Source: Erythrobacter sp. SDW2 (GTDB taxonomy: Bacteria; Pseudomonadota; Alphaproteobacteria; Sphingomonadales; Sphingomonadaceae). Taken from it: a stretch of DNA of 64,000 nucleotides. The notes under the pieces were generated by a model that was not told the DNA's origin, ran no database searches, and saw only the letters and a list, made by a program, of their open reading frames with translations. The translations under genes were made by a program, and so were the position numbers. The DNA is taken from NCBI RefSeq assembly GCF_021431965.1, contig NZ_CP090370.1:2604001-2668000 (forward strand), written 5' to 3'. This document shows positions 19,072 to 28,871 of this stretch, piece after piece (position 1 is the first letter of the stretch; the number at the start of each line of letters is the position of its first letter).

Positions 19072-21324
19072 ATGAAGAAATGGCTCGTGCGCATCAGCGC
19101 AACCCTGGCGGCCCTGGTGCTGGTGGCGCTGGTGGGTCTGATGACATGGGAGCCATTCTTCGCGCGGACGGCGGAGACGTCACACAGCGGCAAGGCTTAT
19201 GCCGCCGACCTTGGCGGTAGCCAGCCCATTACCTACACCGCCGAAATCATCCGCGACGAATTCGGCGTCCCGCATATCCACGGCAAGACCGATGCCGATG
19301 TCGCTTACGGTGTTGCGATCGCACAGGCGGAGGACGATTTCTTCACCCTGCAGGATGTCGTGGCCATGGCGCGCGGCCGCTATGGCGCGATCGCGGGCGA
19401 GGAAGGCGCGCAGGTCGATTACGCCTATCACCTGCTCGACGCGCGCGGCACGGCGGAGCGGCATTACAGCAAGCTGCCTGCCGATACCCGGGCGCTGTTC
19501 GAAGCCTATGCCAGCGGCCTCAACGACTATGCCGCCACCCATCCTGGTGAGCTTAAGCTGGCCAGGCTGTTCCCGGTCAATGGCGAGGACATCGCCGCCG
19601 GTTTCGCGCTGCGCCAGCCGTTCTTCTTCGGGCTCGGCAACATCATCGGCAATCTTGTCTCCGGCAAGCCACTCGCGCCGGAATTCGGCCCGGACATTCC
19701 CGGCTATCCCCGCGCTGCAGAGGGTCAGTCCGGCTATGATCCTACAGGCAAGCAGGCCCGCGCCTTCCCCCTGCCTTGGGGCGAAGACGGCGCGCTGTCC
19801 GGCTCCAACGCTTTCGCCGTCACCCCGGCCAAATCCGGCGGACCGAGCGTGCTAATTTCCAACAGCCACCAGCCGCTCGAAGGCGGGGTCGCCTGGTACG
19901 AGCTGGTGGTCGAGAGCGACGAGGGCTGGCACTTCGCCGGGGCCAATTTCCCCGGCAGCCCTTTCCCCTTCCTCGGCCACAACCGCCATCTGGGCTGGAC
20001 CAACACCGTCAACCGTCCGGACATGACCGATGTCTACCGGCTGGAGGTCGATGCCACCGGCACCAAGTACAAACTCGACGGGAAATGGCTTAAGCTCGAG
20101 CAGAAAACCGTCACCCTGCCGGTCAAGATGGGTCCGGTGGTGCTGCCTATCCGCCAGACCATCTATCGCAGCCAGCATGGCCCGGTGATCAAGAACGACA
20201 AGGGCTATTTCGCCATCCGCTACGGCGGGATCGACCGCATCGACCAGCTCGATGCCTATTACCGGCTCAACAAGGCCAGGAACCTCGAGGAATGGCAGGC
20301 GCAGCTGGCGCGCATGGCGATCCCCAGCACCAATTTCATCTATGCCGACGAGGCGGGTAACATCGCCTATGTCTACAATGCGGCGATCCCCGACCGGGCA
20401 AAGGGCGAGAATTGGCGCGGTATTCTCAATGGCACCGACAGCAGCCTGATCTGGGACGGGCCAGTAGGCTACGAATGTCTGCCGAAGCTCATCAATCCGG
20501 CCTCGGGCTGGCTCTACAATTCCAACAACGAGCCGTGGACCGCTGCCGGTGCGGGCAGCGACCTCAAGGCGGCGGACTTCGCGCCCGAGCTCGGCATAGA
20601 GACCAAGCAGACGAACCGTTCGCGCCGCGCCTACCGGCTGCTGAGCGAGGCCGGCCTGCTCGACCGCGCCGCGCTGGAGCGGATCAAGTACGACACCGCC
20701 TATGCCCGCGAAGGCTATGTCGCGGATTTGTTGGCTGCGCTGGCGAAGCTCGATCTCCGCCAGGAGCCGGATCTCGCCAGGACGCGCGATCTGCTGCTGC
20801 AATGGGACTTCAACGCCGATGGCAAGGGCGCAGGCGACGCGCTGGCGCTGTTGATGATCAAGGACTTCATGTCCGCCGAATACCAGAACAAGGGCCTGCC
20901 CGACGCGGAGGAGAAGCTGCGCGCGGCGGCGGACCATTTGCAAAGCCATTTCGGCCGGCTCGATCCGCCGATGGGCGAGCTGCTCCGCCTGCGCCAAACG
21001 CCGGGTCCGTTCGCGGTCGACCTTCCGCTTGACGGCGGGTCGGACACGCTGCGCGCTTCGACCACATGGGATGTCGATCCCGACGGACGGCTGGCACTCA
21101 AACATGGTGACAGCTTCATCATGTGGGCCGAATGGTTGCCCGGCCAGCGCGTAACCTCGCGCTCGATCCAGCCCTTCGGCGCGGCGATCACCCGGCCGCA
21201 CAGCAAGCACTTCACCGACCAGTCTCGGCTGTTCGTCCGCAAGCAGTTGAAGCCGGTGTGGTTCTGGCGCGAGGATGTTCTGGCCAATGCCATATCCCGA
21301 AAGACCGTGACCAGCCGCCGCTGA
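19072..21324 (+). CDS. Penicillin acylase family Ntn-hydrolase (possible AHL acylase)
   Basis: A 750-residue enzyme starting at the ATG at 19072, which has GGAGAGG about 9 bases upstream. A TTG at 19063 is disfavoured. Residues about 6-23 form an N-terminal signal or anchor. The precursor is expected to self-cleave before S245 in SGSNAF, making that serine the N-terminal nucleophile. The segment upstream of S245 would be the alpha subunit and linker, and the rest the beta subunit. Other family landmarks are FPFLGHNRHLGWTNT and the later asparagine-containing YNSNNEPW. Members hydrolyse penicillins, acyl-homoserine lactones or other amides in the periplasm; the substrate cannot be told from sequence. 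It is followed by an M16 peptidase gene 52 bp away. Confidence 0.92.
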   Translation: MKKWLVRISATLAALVLVALVGLMTWEPFFARTAETSHSGKAYAADLGGSQPITYTAEIIRDEFGVPHIHGKTDADVAYGVAIAQAEDDFFTLQDVVAMARGRYGAIAGEEGAQVDYAYHLLDARGTAERHYSKLPADTRALFEAYASGLNDYAATHPGELKLARLFPVNGEDIAAGFALRQPFFFGLGNIIGNLVSGKPLAPEFGPDIPGYPRAAEGQSGYDPTGKQARAFPLPWGEDGALSGSNAFAVTPAKSGGPSVLISNSHQPLEGGVAWYELVVESDEGWHFAGANFPGSPFPFLGHNRHLGWTNTVNRPDMTDVYRLEVDATGTKYKLDGKWLKLEQKTVTLPVKMGPVVLPIRQTIYRSQHGPVIKNDKGYFAIRYGGIDRIDQLDAYYRLNKARNLEEWQAQLARMAIPSTNFIYADEAGNIAYVYNAAIPDRAKGENWRGILNGTDSSLIWDGPVGYECLPKLINPASGWLYNSNNEPWTAAGAGSDLKAADFAPELGIETKQTNRSRRAYRLLSEAGLLDRAALERIKYDTAYAREGYVADLLAALAKLDLRQEPDLARTRDLLLQWDFNADGKGAGDALALLMIKDFMSAEYQNKGLPDAEEKLRAAADHLQSHFGRLDPPMGELLRLRQTPGPFAVDLPLDGGSDTLRASTTWDVDPDGRLALKHGDSFIMWAEWLPGQRVTSRSIQPFGAAITRPHSKHFTDQSRLFVRKQLKPVWFWREDVLANAISRKTVTSRR

Positions 21325-21376
21325 CCGGTTAGACCACACCTATTCTTTGTCGCAGAAACCACTGACTGGAGAGATC

Positions 21377-24244
21377 ATGCTTCGTTTCGCTTCGACCAGC
21401 CTTACCGCACTTGCCACCGGACTAGCCCTCGCCGCGGCGACCCCCGCCCTGGCCGACCATCACGGGGAAAAGCCCGTGGCAGCAGAAGTCGCTGCCGAAA
21501 CCATCGCCCCGCTCCCGGAGCTGATCGACCAAGTCGAGATTCCCTACGAGAAGTTCCAGCTCGACAACGGCCTGACGGTAATCGTCCATGAAGACCGCAA
21601 GGCACCCATCGTCGGCGTAGCGGTGTGGTACAATGTCGGTTCCAAGGACGAACCCAAGGGCAAGACCGGCTTCGCGCACCTGTTCGAACACCTGATGTTC
21701 AACGGTTCGGAGAACGCCCAAGCGGACTATTTCCAGTACCTGCAGGAAATGGGCGCGACCGATTACAACGGCACCACCGATTTCGACCGCACGAACTATT
21801 TCCAGACTGTGCCGCGCGGCGCGCTCGAACGGGCACTGTGGCTGGAAAGCGACCGCATGGGCTATCTGCTCGGCGCAGTGACGCAGGAGAAGCTCGATAA
21901 CCAGCGCGGCGTCGTCCAGAACGAGAAGCGCCAGGGCGACAACCAGCCGGGCGGGCTGGTGTTCTACGAAATCCTCGAAACGCTGTTCCCCGAAGGCCAT
22001 CCCTATCGCCATTCGCCGATCGGCTCCATGGCCGACCTCGACAGCGCCTCGATGGAGGATGTCCGCAACTGGTTCATCGACAACTACGGACCCAACAACG
22101 CTACGCTGGTGCTGGCAGGCGATATCAATGCAGCCGAGGCGCGGCCGCTGGTCGAAAAATACTTCGGGCCGATCGCACGCGGTCCGGTCAACGAGCCGGC
22201 GCAGGCAGCCGTGCCAGAACTGGCCGAAGATGTCCGCAAGGTCATGAAGGACCAGGTTGCCGCGACCAATATCTCGCGCCTCTGGACCGCGCCCGGCCTC
22301 GACAGCCGTGACCTCGTCGCCCTGACCGTAGGTGCCAGCATACTTGGCGGGCTTTCCTCCAGCCGGCTCGACAACAAGCTGGTGCGTGACGAGAAGATCG
22401 CGGTCAGCGTTTCAGCGGGCAATTATTCGTGGCAGCGCATCGGCCTGATAGAAGTCGGTGCCACTGCAGCACCCGGGGTCGACACGGCGACGGTCGAAAC
22501 CCGCCTCAACGAAATCATCGCCGAGTTCATCGAGCAAGGCCCGACCGAGGACGAAGTGCGCCGCGCCGCGACGCAGGACGTCGCCGGGACCATCCGCGGG
22601 CTCGAGCAGGTCGGCGGCTTCGGCGGCAAGGCCGTGACCCTCGCCAGCGGGCAGGTCTATGTCGGCGATGCCGATTTCTACGCCAAGCAGCTGGAAATCC
22701 TCGCCACGCTGACGCCGGCTGAAGTCCAGGCGGCCATGAAAAAGTGGATGACGCGTCCGTCGATGACTCTGGTGCTCGAGCCGGGCGAACGTGATGCCGA
22801 GTATGAGGAAGCCGCTTCGGTCGCCGCCGATGGAGCAGAGGCAGCCCCGGCCGACAACACCGTGACGGTTTCGGTGGAACGCCCGGCCCCGCCGCTCGAG
22901 ACGCTGGCCGAGCTCGACTTCCCCGATGTAACCGAGACAACTCTCAGCAACGGGATGAAGGTTTATTACGCCCAGCGTGATGCAGTGCCGGTTACTCGCG
23001 TGGCCCTGTCGTTCAACGCCGGCTCGGCTGCCGATCCGGTCGACAAGCGCGGACTCGAAGGTCTCGCCATGAGCCTCTTTGACGAAGGCACCACCACCCG
23101 CAGCTCGCAAGACATCGCCGAGGAGCGCGAGCGACTGGGCGCGGTCATTTCGACTGGCGGCGGCGTCGACAGGTCGACCTTCACCCTGACCGCACTCAGC
23201 GCCAACCTCGCTCCGTCGCTGGACCTGATGGCTGACATCGTCCGCAATCCGGCCTTCGATGCGGATGAGCTGGAGCGGGTGCGGACCCAGACCATCACCG
23301 GCATCAAGCAACAGATGCGTTCGCCGCAAGGCATAGCCGCCATGACGCTGACCCCTCTGCTTTACGGTGCGAACAGCCCCTATGGCGACAGCGGCAGCGG
23401 CACGGTGGAGTCGGTCTCGTCGATCACCCGTGACGACCTGGTCGGCTTTACCACCCGCTGGATCCAGCCGGACAATGGCACGCTGTTCGTGGTCTCCGAT
23501 CTTGCGCTCGACCAGATCAAGCCGCAGCTGGACGAAGCCTTCGGCAAGTGGGCCGGCAACCGCATGGCCCGCGGCACCAAGGACTTCTCCACACTTGCCC
23601 CGGCACCCGAGGCGGCGCGCATCGTTCTGGTCAACCGCCCGAACTCGCCGCAAAGCTTTATCTATGGCGGGTTCCTGAGCGGGGTCGACCCCAAGGACGA
23701 GAACATCGTTGACCTGTTCAACGCCAACAACGCGCTGGGCGGCAACTTCCTCGCCCGGATGAACATGAACCTGCGCGAGACCAAGGGCTGGTCCTACGGC
23801 GTGCGCGGCGGCGTGTCGCAGCGCGAAGGGGCTGTGTCCTACATCGTATCGGCCCCGGTTCAGTCGGACCGGACCGGCGATTCGCTCAAGGAGCTGATCC
23901 GCGAGATCTCCGAATTCACCACCACCAACGGGGTGACCGAGGAAGAGCTGGTCCGCATCGTCAACAACGAAGTGTTCGAACTGCCGGGTTCCTATGAAAC
24001 CTCGGACGCAGTACTGGCTACGATGCAGAGCAACGTACTCTATGGCCGTCCGATGGACTATGCCGAAACGCTCGCCGACAAATATCGGGCGCAGACCGTG
24101 CAGAGCCTCGACGCCGCCGCGCGCGAAGCTATCGACGTTGGCCGCTTCACCTGGGTGATTGTTGGCGATGCCGCCAAGGTCCTGCCGCAGCTGGAAGGGA
24201 TCGACCTGCCGATCGAACAGGTCGAACTTCCGCCGGTTGAGTGA
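21377..24244 (+). CDS. M16 family zinc metallopeptidase, two-domain, secreted
   Basis: A 955-residue pitrilysin-type peptidase with the ATG at 21377 after a GGAGAG site. The signal peptide ends near ATPALADHH. The N-terminal M16 module carries the inverted zinc motif H101-x-x-E104-H105 in FAHLFEHLMFNGS, with the downstream Glu region LDNQRGVVQNEKRQ. The second M16 module begins near residue 510 (DFPDVTETTLSNGMKVYY). It lacks the HxxEH motif at the matching position (LAMSLFDEGT), so it is probably structural, as usual in these clam-shell enzymes. It degrades peptides in the periplasm. It likely forms a transcription unit with the acylase upstream and the small beta protein downstream. Confidence 0.95.
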   Translation: MLRFASTSLTALATGLALAAATPALADHHGEKPVAAEVAAETIAPLPELIDQVEIPYEKFQLDNGLTVIVHEDRKAPIVGVAVWYNVGSKDEPKGKTGFAHLFEHLMFNGSENAQADYFQYLQEMGATDYNGTTDFDRTNYFQTVPRGALERALWLESDRMGYLLGAVTQEKLDNQRGVVQNEKRQGDNQPGGLVFYEILETLFPEGHPYRHSPIGSMADLDSASMEDVRNWFIDNYGPNNATLVLAGDINAAEARPLVEKYFGPIARGPVNEPAQAAVPELAEDVRKVMKDQVAATNISRLWTAPGLDSRDLVALTVGASILGGLSSSRLDNKLVRDEKIAVSVSAGNYSWQRIGLIEVGATAAPGVDTATVETRLNEIIAEFIEQGPTEDEVRRAATQDVAGTIRGLEQVGGFGGKAVTLASGQVYVGDADFYAKQLEILATLTPAEVQAAMKKWMTRPSMTLVLEPGERDAEYEEAASVAADGAEAAPADNTVTVSVERPAPPLETLAELDFPDVTETTLSNGMKVYYAQRDAVPVTRVALSFNAGSAADPVDKRGLEGLAMSLFDEGTTTRSSQDIAEERERLGAVISTGGGVDRSTFTLTALSANLAPSLDLMADIVRNPAFDADELERVRTQTITGIKQQMRSPQGIAAMTLTPLLYGANSPYGDSGSGTVESVSSITRDDLVGFTTRWIQPDNGTLFVVSDLALDQIKPQLDEAFGKWAGNRMARGTKDFSTLAPAPEAARIVLVNRPNSPQSFIYGGFLSGVDPKDENIVDLFNANNALGGNFLARMNMNLRETKGWSYGVRGGVSQREGAVSYIVSAPVQSDRTGDSLKELIREISEFTTTNGVTEEELVRIVNNEVFELPGSYETSDAVLATMQSNVLYGRPMDYAETLADKYRAQTVQSLDAAAREAIDVGRFTWVIVGDAAKVLPQLEGIDLPIEQVELPPVE

Positions 24245-24335
24245 TCGCGACTAATTGACAATAATGTAAGTAACGGCGATGGCCCGGCAGACAATCCGTC
24301 AGGCCATCGCCTCACAACCCTAAGGGAGAATGCCA

Positions 24336-24635
24336 ATGTCCGTTTCCGGTACCTACAACACCACCGTCAACAGCCCGATGGGTCCGCAGAGCGGCACTCT
24401 CACGGTCGAAGACAAGGGCGACGGCACCTTCAGCGGCAAGATGGCCGGTGCCATGGGCGCAATGGATATCGACGGCGGCACGGTGGACGGCAACACGATC
24501 AAGTGGTCGATGAACATGACCGTGCCGATGCCGATGAAGCTCGATTGCGAAGCCACCATTGACGGCGACACGCTGACCGGTGCTGTCAACGCCGGCGCCT
24601 TCGGCTCGATGCCGCTGAGCGGAACGCGCGCCTAA
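24336..24635 (+). CDS. Small beta-rich protein of unknown function
   Basis: A 99-residue protein. The ATG at 24336 is chosen because GGAG is about 7 bases upstream; the ATG two codons earlier sits too close to it. The sequence alternates short strands and Gly turns (GTYNTTVNSPMGPQSGTLTVEDKGDG, then two further similar hairpins). It suggests a small beta-barrel or sandwich without signal peptide or catalytic motif. Similar stretches are familiar to me as unannotated domains in many proteobacteria, sometimes at the end of hydrolases, but no function is known to me. It follows the M16 peptidase by 91 bp and ends before a strong terminator. Confidence 0.75.
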   Translation: MSVSGTYNTTVNSPMGPQSGTLTVEDKGDGTFSGKMAGAMGAMDIDGGTVDGNTIKWSMNMTVPMPMKLDCEATIDGDTLTGAVNAGAFGSMPLSGTRA

Positions 24636-24658
24636 GATTTTCGCCCGTCCGGGCAAAC

Positions 24659-24697
24659 AAAAGGCCCCGCTGCAGCGATGCGGCGGGGCTTTTTTTG
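24659..24697 (+). terminator. Intrinsic terminator after the M16/beta-protein unit
   Basis: The stem GCCCCGC / GCGGGGC, extended by A-T pairs, is followed by a run of seven T on the plus strand. It closes the acylase-M16-beta protein unit and marks the edge of the lower-G+C patch that follows. Confidence 0.88.
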
Positions 24698-24716
24698 TGC
24701 TCACTGTGTCTCCAAC

Positions 24717-25316
24717 CTACTTTAGCGAGGCGGTATCCACCAACGTCAGGAAATCACCCACATTCTTGTCGTAGTAGTGGAGTCGTGGAGCGTCGAAGGT
24801 GATCATATAGAGCTTATCCGCAATGATCGACGCCCTCGCTTGCCCCTTCCGAGTAAGACCATCATTATCGGCGTACTCGTAGGTGAACGCCACGCCATCA
24901 TGGCCGAGAAACTTCGTCGGCTCGATAGAAGTCACCTGGAACGCGACCACGTTCTTGTAGGGCCGATATGTGCCCTCGAGGAGTTCAGGAATCTCGATTA
25001 GAAGTGTCTCTGCGGTAAATTTAGGCAGAGGTTCTCGCTTCTTGTTTCTTTCTTTGACCAAGGGTTTTCCGGGAAGGATTCCGCCATAGAAAGTGATATC
25101 GTTCAACTGCGGACCATCAAGCGTCCAGGTTTCGACATTCTTGCCGATGGACCCGCTGAGACGGTTCCACTTTCTGCTTGGCACAACAGTCAAGCCTGAC
25201 TTCGCAACAGCGACAGCCTGCCCTTCCTCAATTAATTTGTGCGCGAGCAGTGGCTGAGGCAGCGCGACCGCAAGCGCAGCCGAAACCAGCAGCGAACGGG
25301 CTAACGATCTCTTCAT
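24717..25316 (-). CDS. Secreted hypothetical protein in the low-G+C patch
   Basis: A 199-residue protein with a clear signal peptide (KRSLARSLLVSAALAVALP through LLAHK). The mature part is beta-rich and Lys/Tyr-rich, with no motif I recognise. It contains RKGQARASIIADKLYMITFDAPRLHYY, like proteins of the periplasm that sense or bind. Base composition is unlike the flanks: 27 of 60 bases in 25021-25080 are G or C, against 40 of 60 in 28021-28080. It is the last gene of a three-gene minus-strand group with the broken M48 protease (4 bp gap) and the secreted protein at 26517. The three were probably acquired together. The function is unknown. Confidence 0.72.
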   Translation of the reverse strand: MKRSLARSLLVSAALAVALPQPLLAHKLIEEGQAVAVAKSGLTVVPSRKWNRLSGSIGKNVETWTLDGPQLNDITFYGGILPGKPLVKERNKKREPLPKFTAETLLIEIPELLEGTYRPYKNVVAFQVTSIEPTKFLGHDGVAFTYEYADNDGLTRKGQARASIIADKLYMITFDAPRLHYYDKNVGDFLTLVDTASLK

Positions 25317-25320
25317 CTGC

Positions 25321-26511
25321 TTACTCTCCTGTTGGCAGCATTAGCCTGATCATTTTCGTGTCCGATGCCTCAGGCTCTAACTCCAAATAGCGTGTCAGCG
25401 CTGCTTGCCCTTCGCTTGTACGCCCAGTCTTAATAAGCGAAAGTCCAAGCCCCCGGTATGCACCAGCAAGCTCAGGGTCCTGCTCGATCGCTCCACTGTA
25501 GAAGTTGATGGCATTGACGAGATCACGCTGGGCACCACGGGCACGATAGAGTTCGCCTCGTGCGAATAAGAGCGGCGCGGTCCAACCATGCTCAGCGAGG
25601 TTGCCTAGGATGTATTCCGTAGCCCCGAAATCGTTGAGTTTAACCTGATCATCGAGAAATATTGGCAGCCACGGTGCAAGCATCTCGCGATAGCGTGCTT
25701 CTCCGTCGTCCCGAAGGTACCCTTCAGGGTCTGCAAACAAGGATAGGTAAGTGGCGCGCTCCGCGTTTGGCGGATGCGATGCAGCGAAAGCTATTGCCGT
25801 GAAATTCGGCTTCTTGAGACCGCGGACACTTGCAGAGGCTTCAGCTTCTCCGATGACATTCAGCCATACGCTGGAGGCGGCCTGCGGTCGAAGACCACTT
25901 TTGTTCAGGTAGCTGACCCCAAGGAGGTCGGCTTCGCGTTCCTGATCTCTACCATACCGGTAAATCTCACCGTAAACTGCAACTTCAAGTTCACGATAGC
26001 TTTGACGAACATCACGACTAGGCGCCATCGCAGCTAGAACAGAAGCCCACGCCAGAATATCCGTTCCGGTGCGCTTCTTCTTAAACTCATAAAGAGAATG
26101 CCTTTTCTCGAAGTGACCGAATTCATGCCCAAGAATTGCGCCAAGTTCTGCTTAGTTTCGGGTTCGAAGAAGCAATCCACTAAAGACTCGCATTGTCCCG
26201 TTGGGAGTCATGGAAGCATTGAAGATCGGCTCACGTATCAAGTAAATTCTAACCGAGCTGCAACGATCATCGCCGACCGTTTTGCACAGGACGCTTCGAA
26301 CGTACTCGGTTAGGGCCTCATCTCTGATAAGCATCGGTGACGCAGTGAGGACACGCTCTCGCTCGTCATCGCGACGCCATAAACCGACCTCATCAACACC
26401 GATGGGCTGATACACACCTTCATATGTTGGCGGCAGAGGCGGCTCTTCCGCCAAAACAGAAGAACTGAAAATACCAATCGCCGCAGCCGCGAGAAGGAGC
26501 TTTCGAACCAT
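25321..26511 (-). pseudogene. M48 family metalloprotease with TPR tail, interrupted by an in-frame TAA
   Basis: The frame is open from the ATG at 26511 to 26155, has a TAA at 26152-26154, then continues in the same frame to the stop at 25321. The first 119 residues have a signal peptide (VRKLLLAAAAIGIFSSSVLA) and end RVFSGLLLRTRN. Directly after the TAA come AELGAILGHEFGHFEKRH (the HExxH zinc motif) and later QEREADLLG (third zinc ligand). A TPR-like tail (GAYRGLGLSLIKTGRTSEGQ) follows. Family members usually read E at the stop position, so one G-to-T change explains it. No start codon lies between the TAA and the zinc motif, so an active protease needs readthrough or suppression. A sequencing error is the main alternative. 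Confidence 0.85.
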
Positions 26512-26516
26512 GGGCT

Positions 26517-27272
26517 CTATTTTTCCTCCTCGATATCGCTGCCGGGAAACTCTTCAAGCAACTGGCGGACGCGCTTCTGAGATCCTTCTTGATCGCGAAC
26601 GTCACCGCCCATTTGCCCATCAGCATTAAGCCACAAGATGTCGCCGGTTTTGAGGTCAACTAATCCGGCATAGCCCTTGTGCTCGCCCGAAGTCACAGCG
26701 ATACCCGCTCCAAGGATTGCCACAACCTGCAGAATCTTACGCCCCGTAGATCCGTACATATCCTTGTTGTAAATGAAGAGTGCATAGTCAGCCTGATCTG
26801 CACCAGGCAGATCGACAACGCTAGGTCCGAGCGACCAATCGAACACGCCTTCCTTGTTTTCGCGTTTCTTAGTTGGAAGCCGATTACCGATGAAGAACTG
26901 ATACTCTATGACGGCGTCGGCAATAGCAGCAAAGAGGGCCATATGCTCTTCAACGATTACGGCATCTTCCCCATAAACTTCCGGAGCCACAATGATCTCG
27001 TTCCCAAGCTTGGTCTGATACTCCAGCAGTGACGCTTCGATGTTCGCCTTGGCTTGCTCGGTCCATTCGGCATTGGGTTCGAATATCCCTCCAGTCGATT
27101 GTGCGCCTACGCTCACCTTTGGCCGGAATACGAGAATCTTCTTTCCGCTGTTCTCCTCAAGCACAAAGCCGTCGCGAGTAGCAGTGCGCTCTTGCGCCGT
27201 GACTGCCTGCGAATCGAAGGTAATAAAGAGAATCAGCGCCGTGAAAATCAAGCGCACAACACGAGCCATCAT
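26517..27272 (-). CDS. Secreted hypothetical protein, first gene of the low-G+C trio
   Basis: About 251 residues from the ATG at 27272, preceded by an A/G-rich site AAAGGGGGGG. In-frame sequence continues to a TTG at 27302 but adds nothing coherent. The signal peptide is MARVVRLIFTALILFITF followed by AVTAQ. The mature protein has ILVFRPKVSVGAQSTGG, then a helical stretch, then a hydrophobic GAGIAVTSGEHKGYAGLVDLKTGDILW. The overall plan (nucleotide-free alpha/beta with a final exposed strand) recalls CsgG/DUF799-type periplasmic lipoproteins, but there is no lipobox and this is a weak comparison. It ends 5 bp before the M48 gene. The function is unknown; it is probably co-expressed with the protease. 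Confidence 0.7.
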   Translation of the reverse strand: MMARVVRLIFTALILFITFDSQAVTAQERTATRDGFVLEENSGKKILVFRPKVSVGAQSTGGIFEPNAEWTEQAKANIEASLLEYQTKLGNEIIVAPEVYGEDAVIVEEHMALFAAIADAVIEYQFFIGNRLPTKKRENKEGVFDWSLGPSVVDLPGADQADYALFIYNKDMYGSTGRKILQVVAILGAGIAVTSGEHKGYAGLVDLKTGDILWLNADGQMGGDVRDQEGSQKRVRQLLEEFPGSDIEEEK

Positions 27273-27361
27273 GAATCGCCCCCCCTTTCTTAGCGAAGGC
27301 AATCTAGCTTAGTAAAAGCGTCGGGCAACAACGAACTTATTGTGTCCAGCGAAAAGCGAAC

Positions 27362-28855
27362 CTACCCCAGCTTGCCCTTCAAAATCTCGTTCACCACACC
27401 CGGATTGCCCTTGCCCTGCAGCGCTTTCATCGTCTGGCCGACGAAGAAGCCGAACAGCTTGTCCTTGCCGCTGCGGTATTCCTCGACCTTGTCGGCATTG
27501 GTGGCGAGGACTTCGTCGATCACTGCCTCGATCGCGCCGGTGTCGCTGAGCTGCTTGAGGCCTTCGGTCTCGGCAATTTCGGCCGGGGCGCGGCCGGTCT
27601 TGAGGACGATCTCGAAGATTTCCTTGGCCTGGCCGCCGCTGATCTCTCCCTTGTCCTGCATGGCGAGGATCGCGGCCTGGGCCTCGGCGGTGGCGTGAGC
27701 GGCATTGCCTTCATCGCCGAGCGCCTTGATCACCCCCGGCGCGACGGAGAGCGCCCAGTTGGCGACCGGTGTGGCAACCGCCGCTTCGGCCTTGCCGATG
27801 GCGCTGGCGGTGGCAGCCAGCAGCGTCTCGAAGCGGGCGTAGGTCTCGACCTCGGCGGTCAGTTCGCGGGCATTGTATTCGCTCAGCCCTAGTTCGCCGA
27901 CATAGCGCGCGCGCTTGGCATCGGGCAGCTCGGGCAGCGACGCACGGCATTCCTCGAGGAAGCTGTCGTCCAGTTCCAGCGGCAGCAGGTCCGGATCGGG
28001 GAAATAGCGATAATCATGCGCGTCTTCCTTGCTGCGCATGGTCCGCGTGGTGCCGGTGCCGGGATCGAACAGGCGGGTTTCCTGCTCCACTGCGCCGCCG
28101 CTTTCGATCAGGTCGACCTGGCGGTTGGCCTCGTATTCGATCACCTGCATGACGAAGCGGACCGAGTTGACGTTCTTGGTCTCGGTGCGGGTGCCGAATT
28201 CCTCGCCCGGGCGGCGGACCGAAACGTTGACGTCGGCCCGCATCGAGCCTTCTTCCATGTTGCCGTCGCACGAACCGACATAGCGCAGAATCGAACGCAG
28301 CTTGCGCACGTAAGCCCCGGCCTCGGCGGGCGAGCGCATGTCCGGCTTGGACACGATCTCCATCAAAGCCACGCCGCAGCGGTTCAAATCGACATAGGAC
28401 ATGGTCGGGTGCTGGTCGTGCATCAGCTTGCCCGCGTCCTGCTCGACATGGATGCGCTCGATGCCGATGACCTTGTCTTCGGGAATGCCGGCCTTTTCGT
28501 CGGCGTCGATGGTCAGCGCGCCCTCGCCCACCAGCGGGTGGTAGAGCTGGCTGATCTGGTAGCCCTGCGGCAAATCGGCATAGAAGTAGTTCTTGCGGTC
28601 GAACCGGCTCCACCGGTTGATCTGCGCCTCGATCGCCATGCCGGTGCGGACCGCCTGGCGGATGCACTCGCGGTTGGGCACGGGCAGCATCCCGGGCATG
28701 GCCGCATCGACGAGGCTGACTTGCGTATTGGGCTCCGCGCCAAAGGCCGTCGCCGCGCCGCTGAACAGCTTGGCGCTGGAGGTGACCTGGGCATGGACTT
28801 CGAGGCCGATCACGACCTCCCATTCGCCGGTTGCGCCCTGGATGCGGTAGCTCAC
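27362..28855 (-). CDS. gatB: Asp-tRNA(Asn)/Glu-tRNA(Gln) amidotransferase subunit B
   Basis: A 497-residue GatB, the kinase/tRNA-binding subunit that activates the misacylated tRNA before ammonia transfer. The N-terminal cradle domain has [35 protein letters not shown] and [15 protein letters not shown], all standard. The C-terminal YqeY-like tail domain ends [25 protein letters not shown]. The start is a GTG at 28855 with AGGAG nine bases upstream. It is the last gene of a minus-strand group with gatC, gatA and a flippase, the flippase lying between gatA and gatB. The organism therefore probably makes Gln-tRNA (and perhaps Asn-tRNA) by the indirect route. Confidence 0.97.
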   Translation of the reverse strand: MSYRIQGATGEWEVVIGLEVHAQVTSSAKLFSGAATAFGAEPNTQVSLVDAAMPGMLPVPNRECIRQAVRTGMAIEAQINRWSRFDRKNYFYADLPQGYQISQLYHPLVGEGALTIDADEKAGIPEDKVIGIERIHVEQDAGKLMHDQHPTMSYVDLNRCGVALMEIVSKPDMRSPAEAGAYVRKLRSILRYVGSCDGNMEEGSMRADVNVSVRRPGEEFGTRTETKNVNSVRFVMQVIEYEANRQVDLIESGGAVEQETRLFDPGTGTTRTMRSKEDAHDYRYFPDPDLLPLELDDSFLEECRASLPELPDAKRARYVGELGLSEYNARELTAEVETYARFETLLAATASAIGKAEAAVATPVANWALSVAPGVIKALGDEGNAAHATAEAQAAILAMQDKGEISGGQAKEIFEIVLKTGRAPAEIAETEGLKQLSDTGAIEAVIDEVLATNADKVEEYRSGKDKLFGFFVGQTMKALQGKGNPGVVNEILKGKLG

Positions 28856-28871
28856 GTCAAATCACTCCTGA

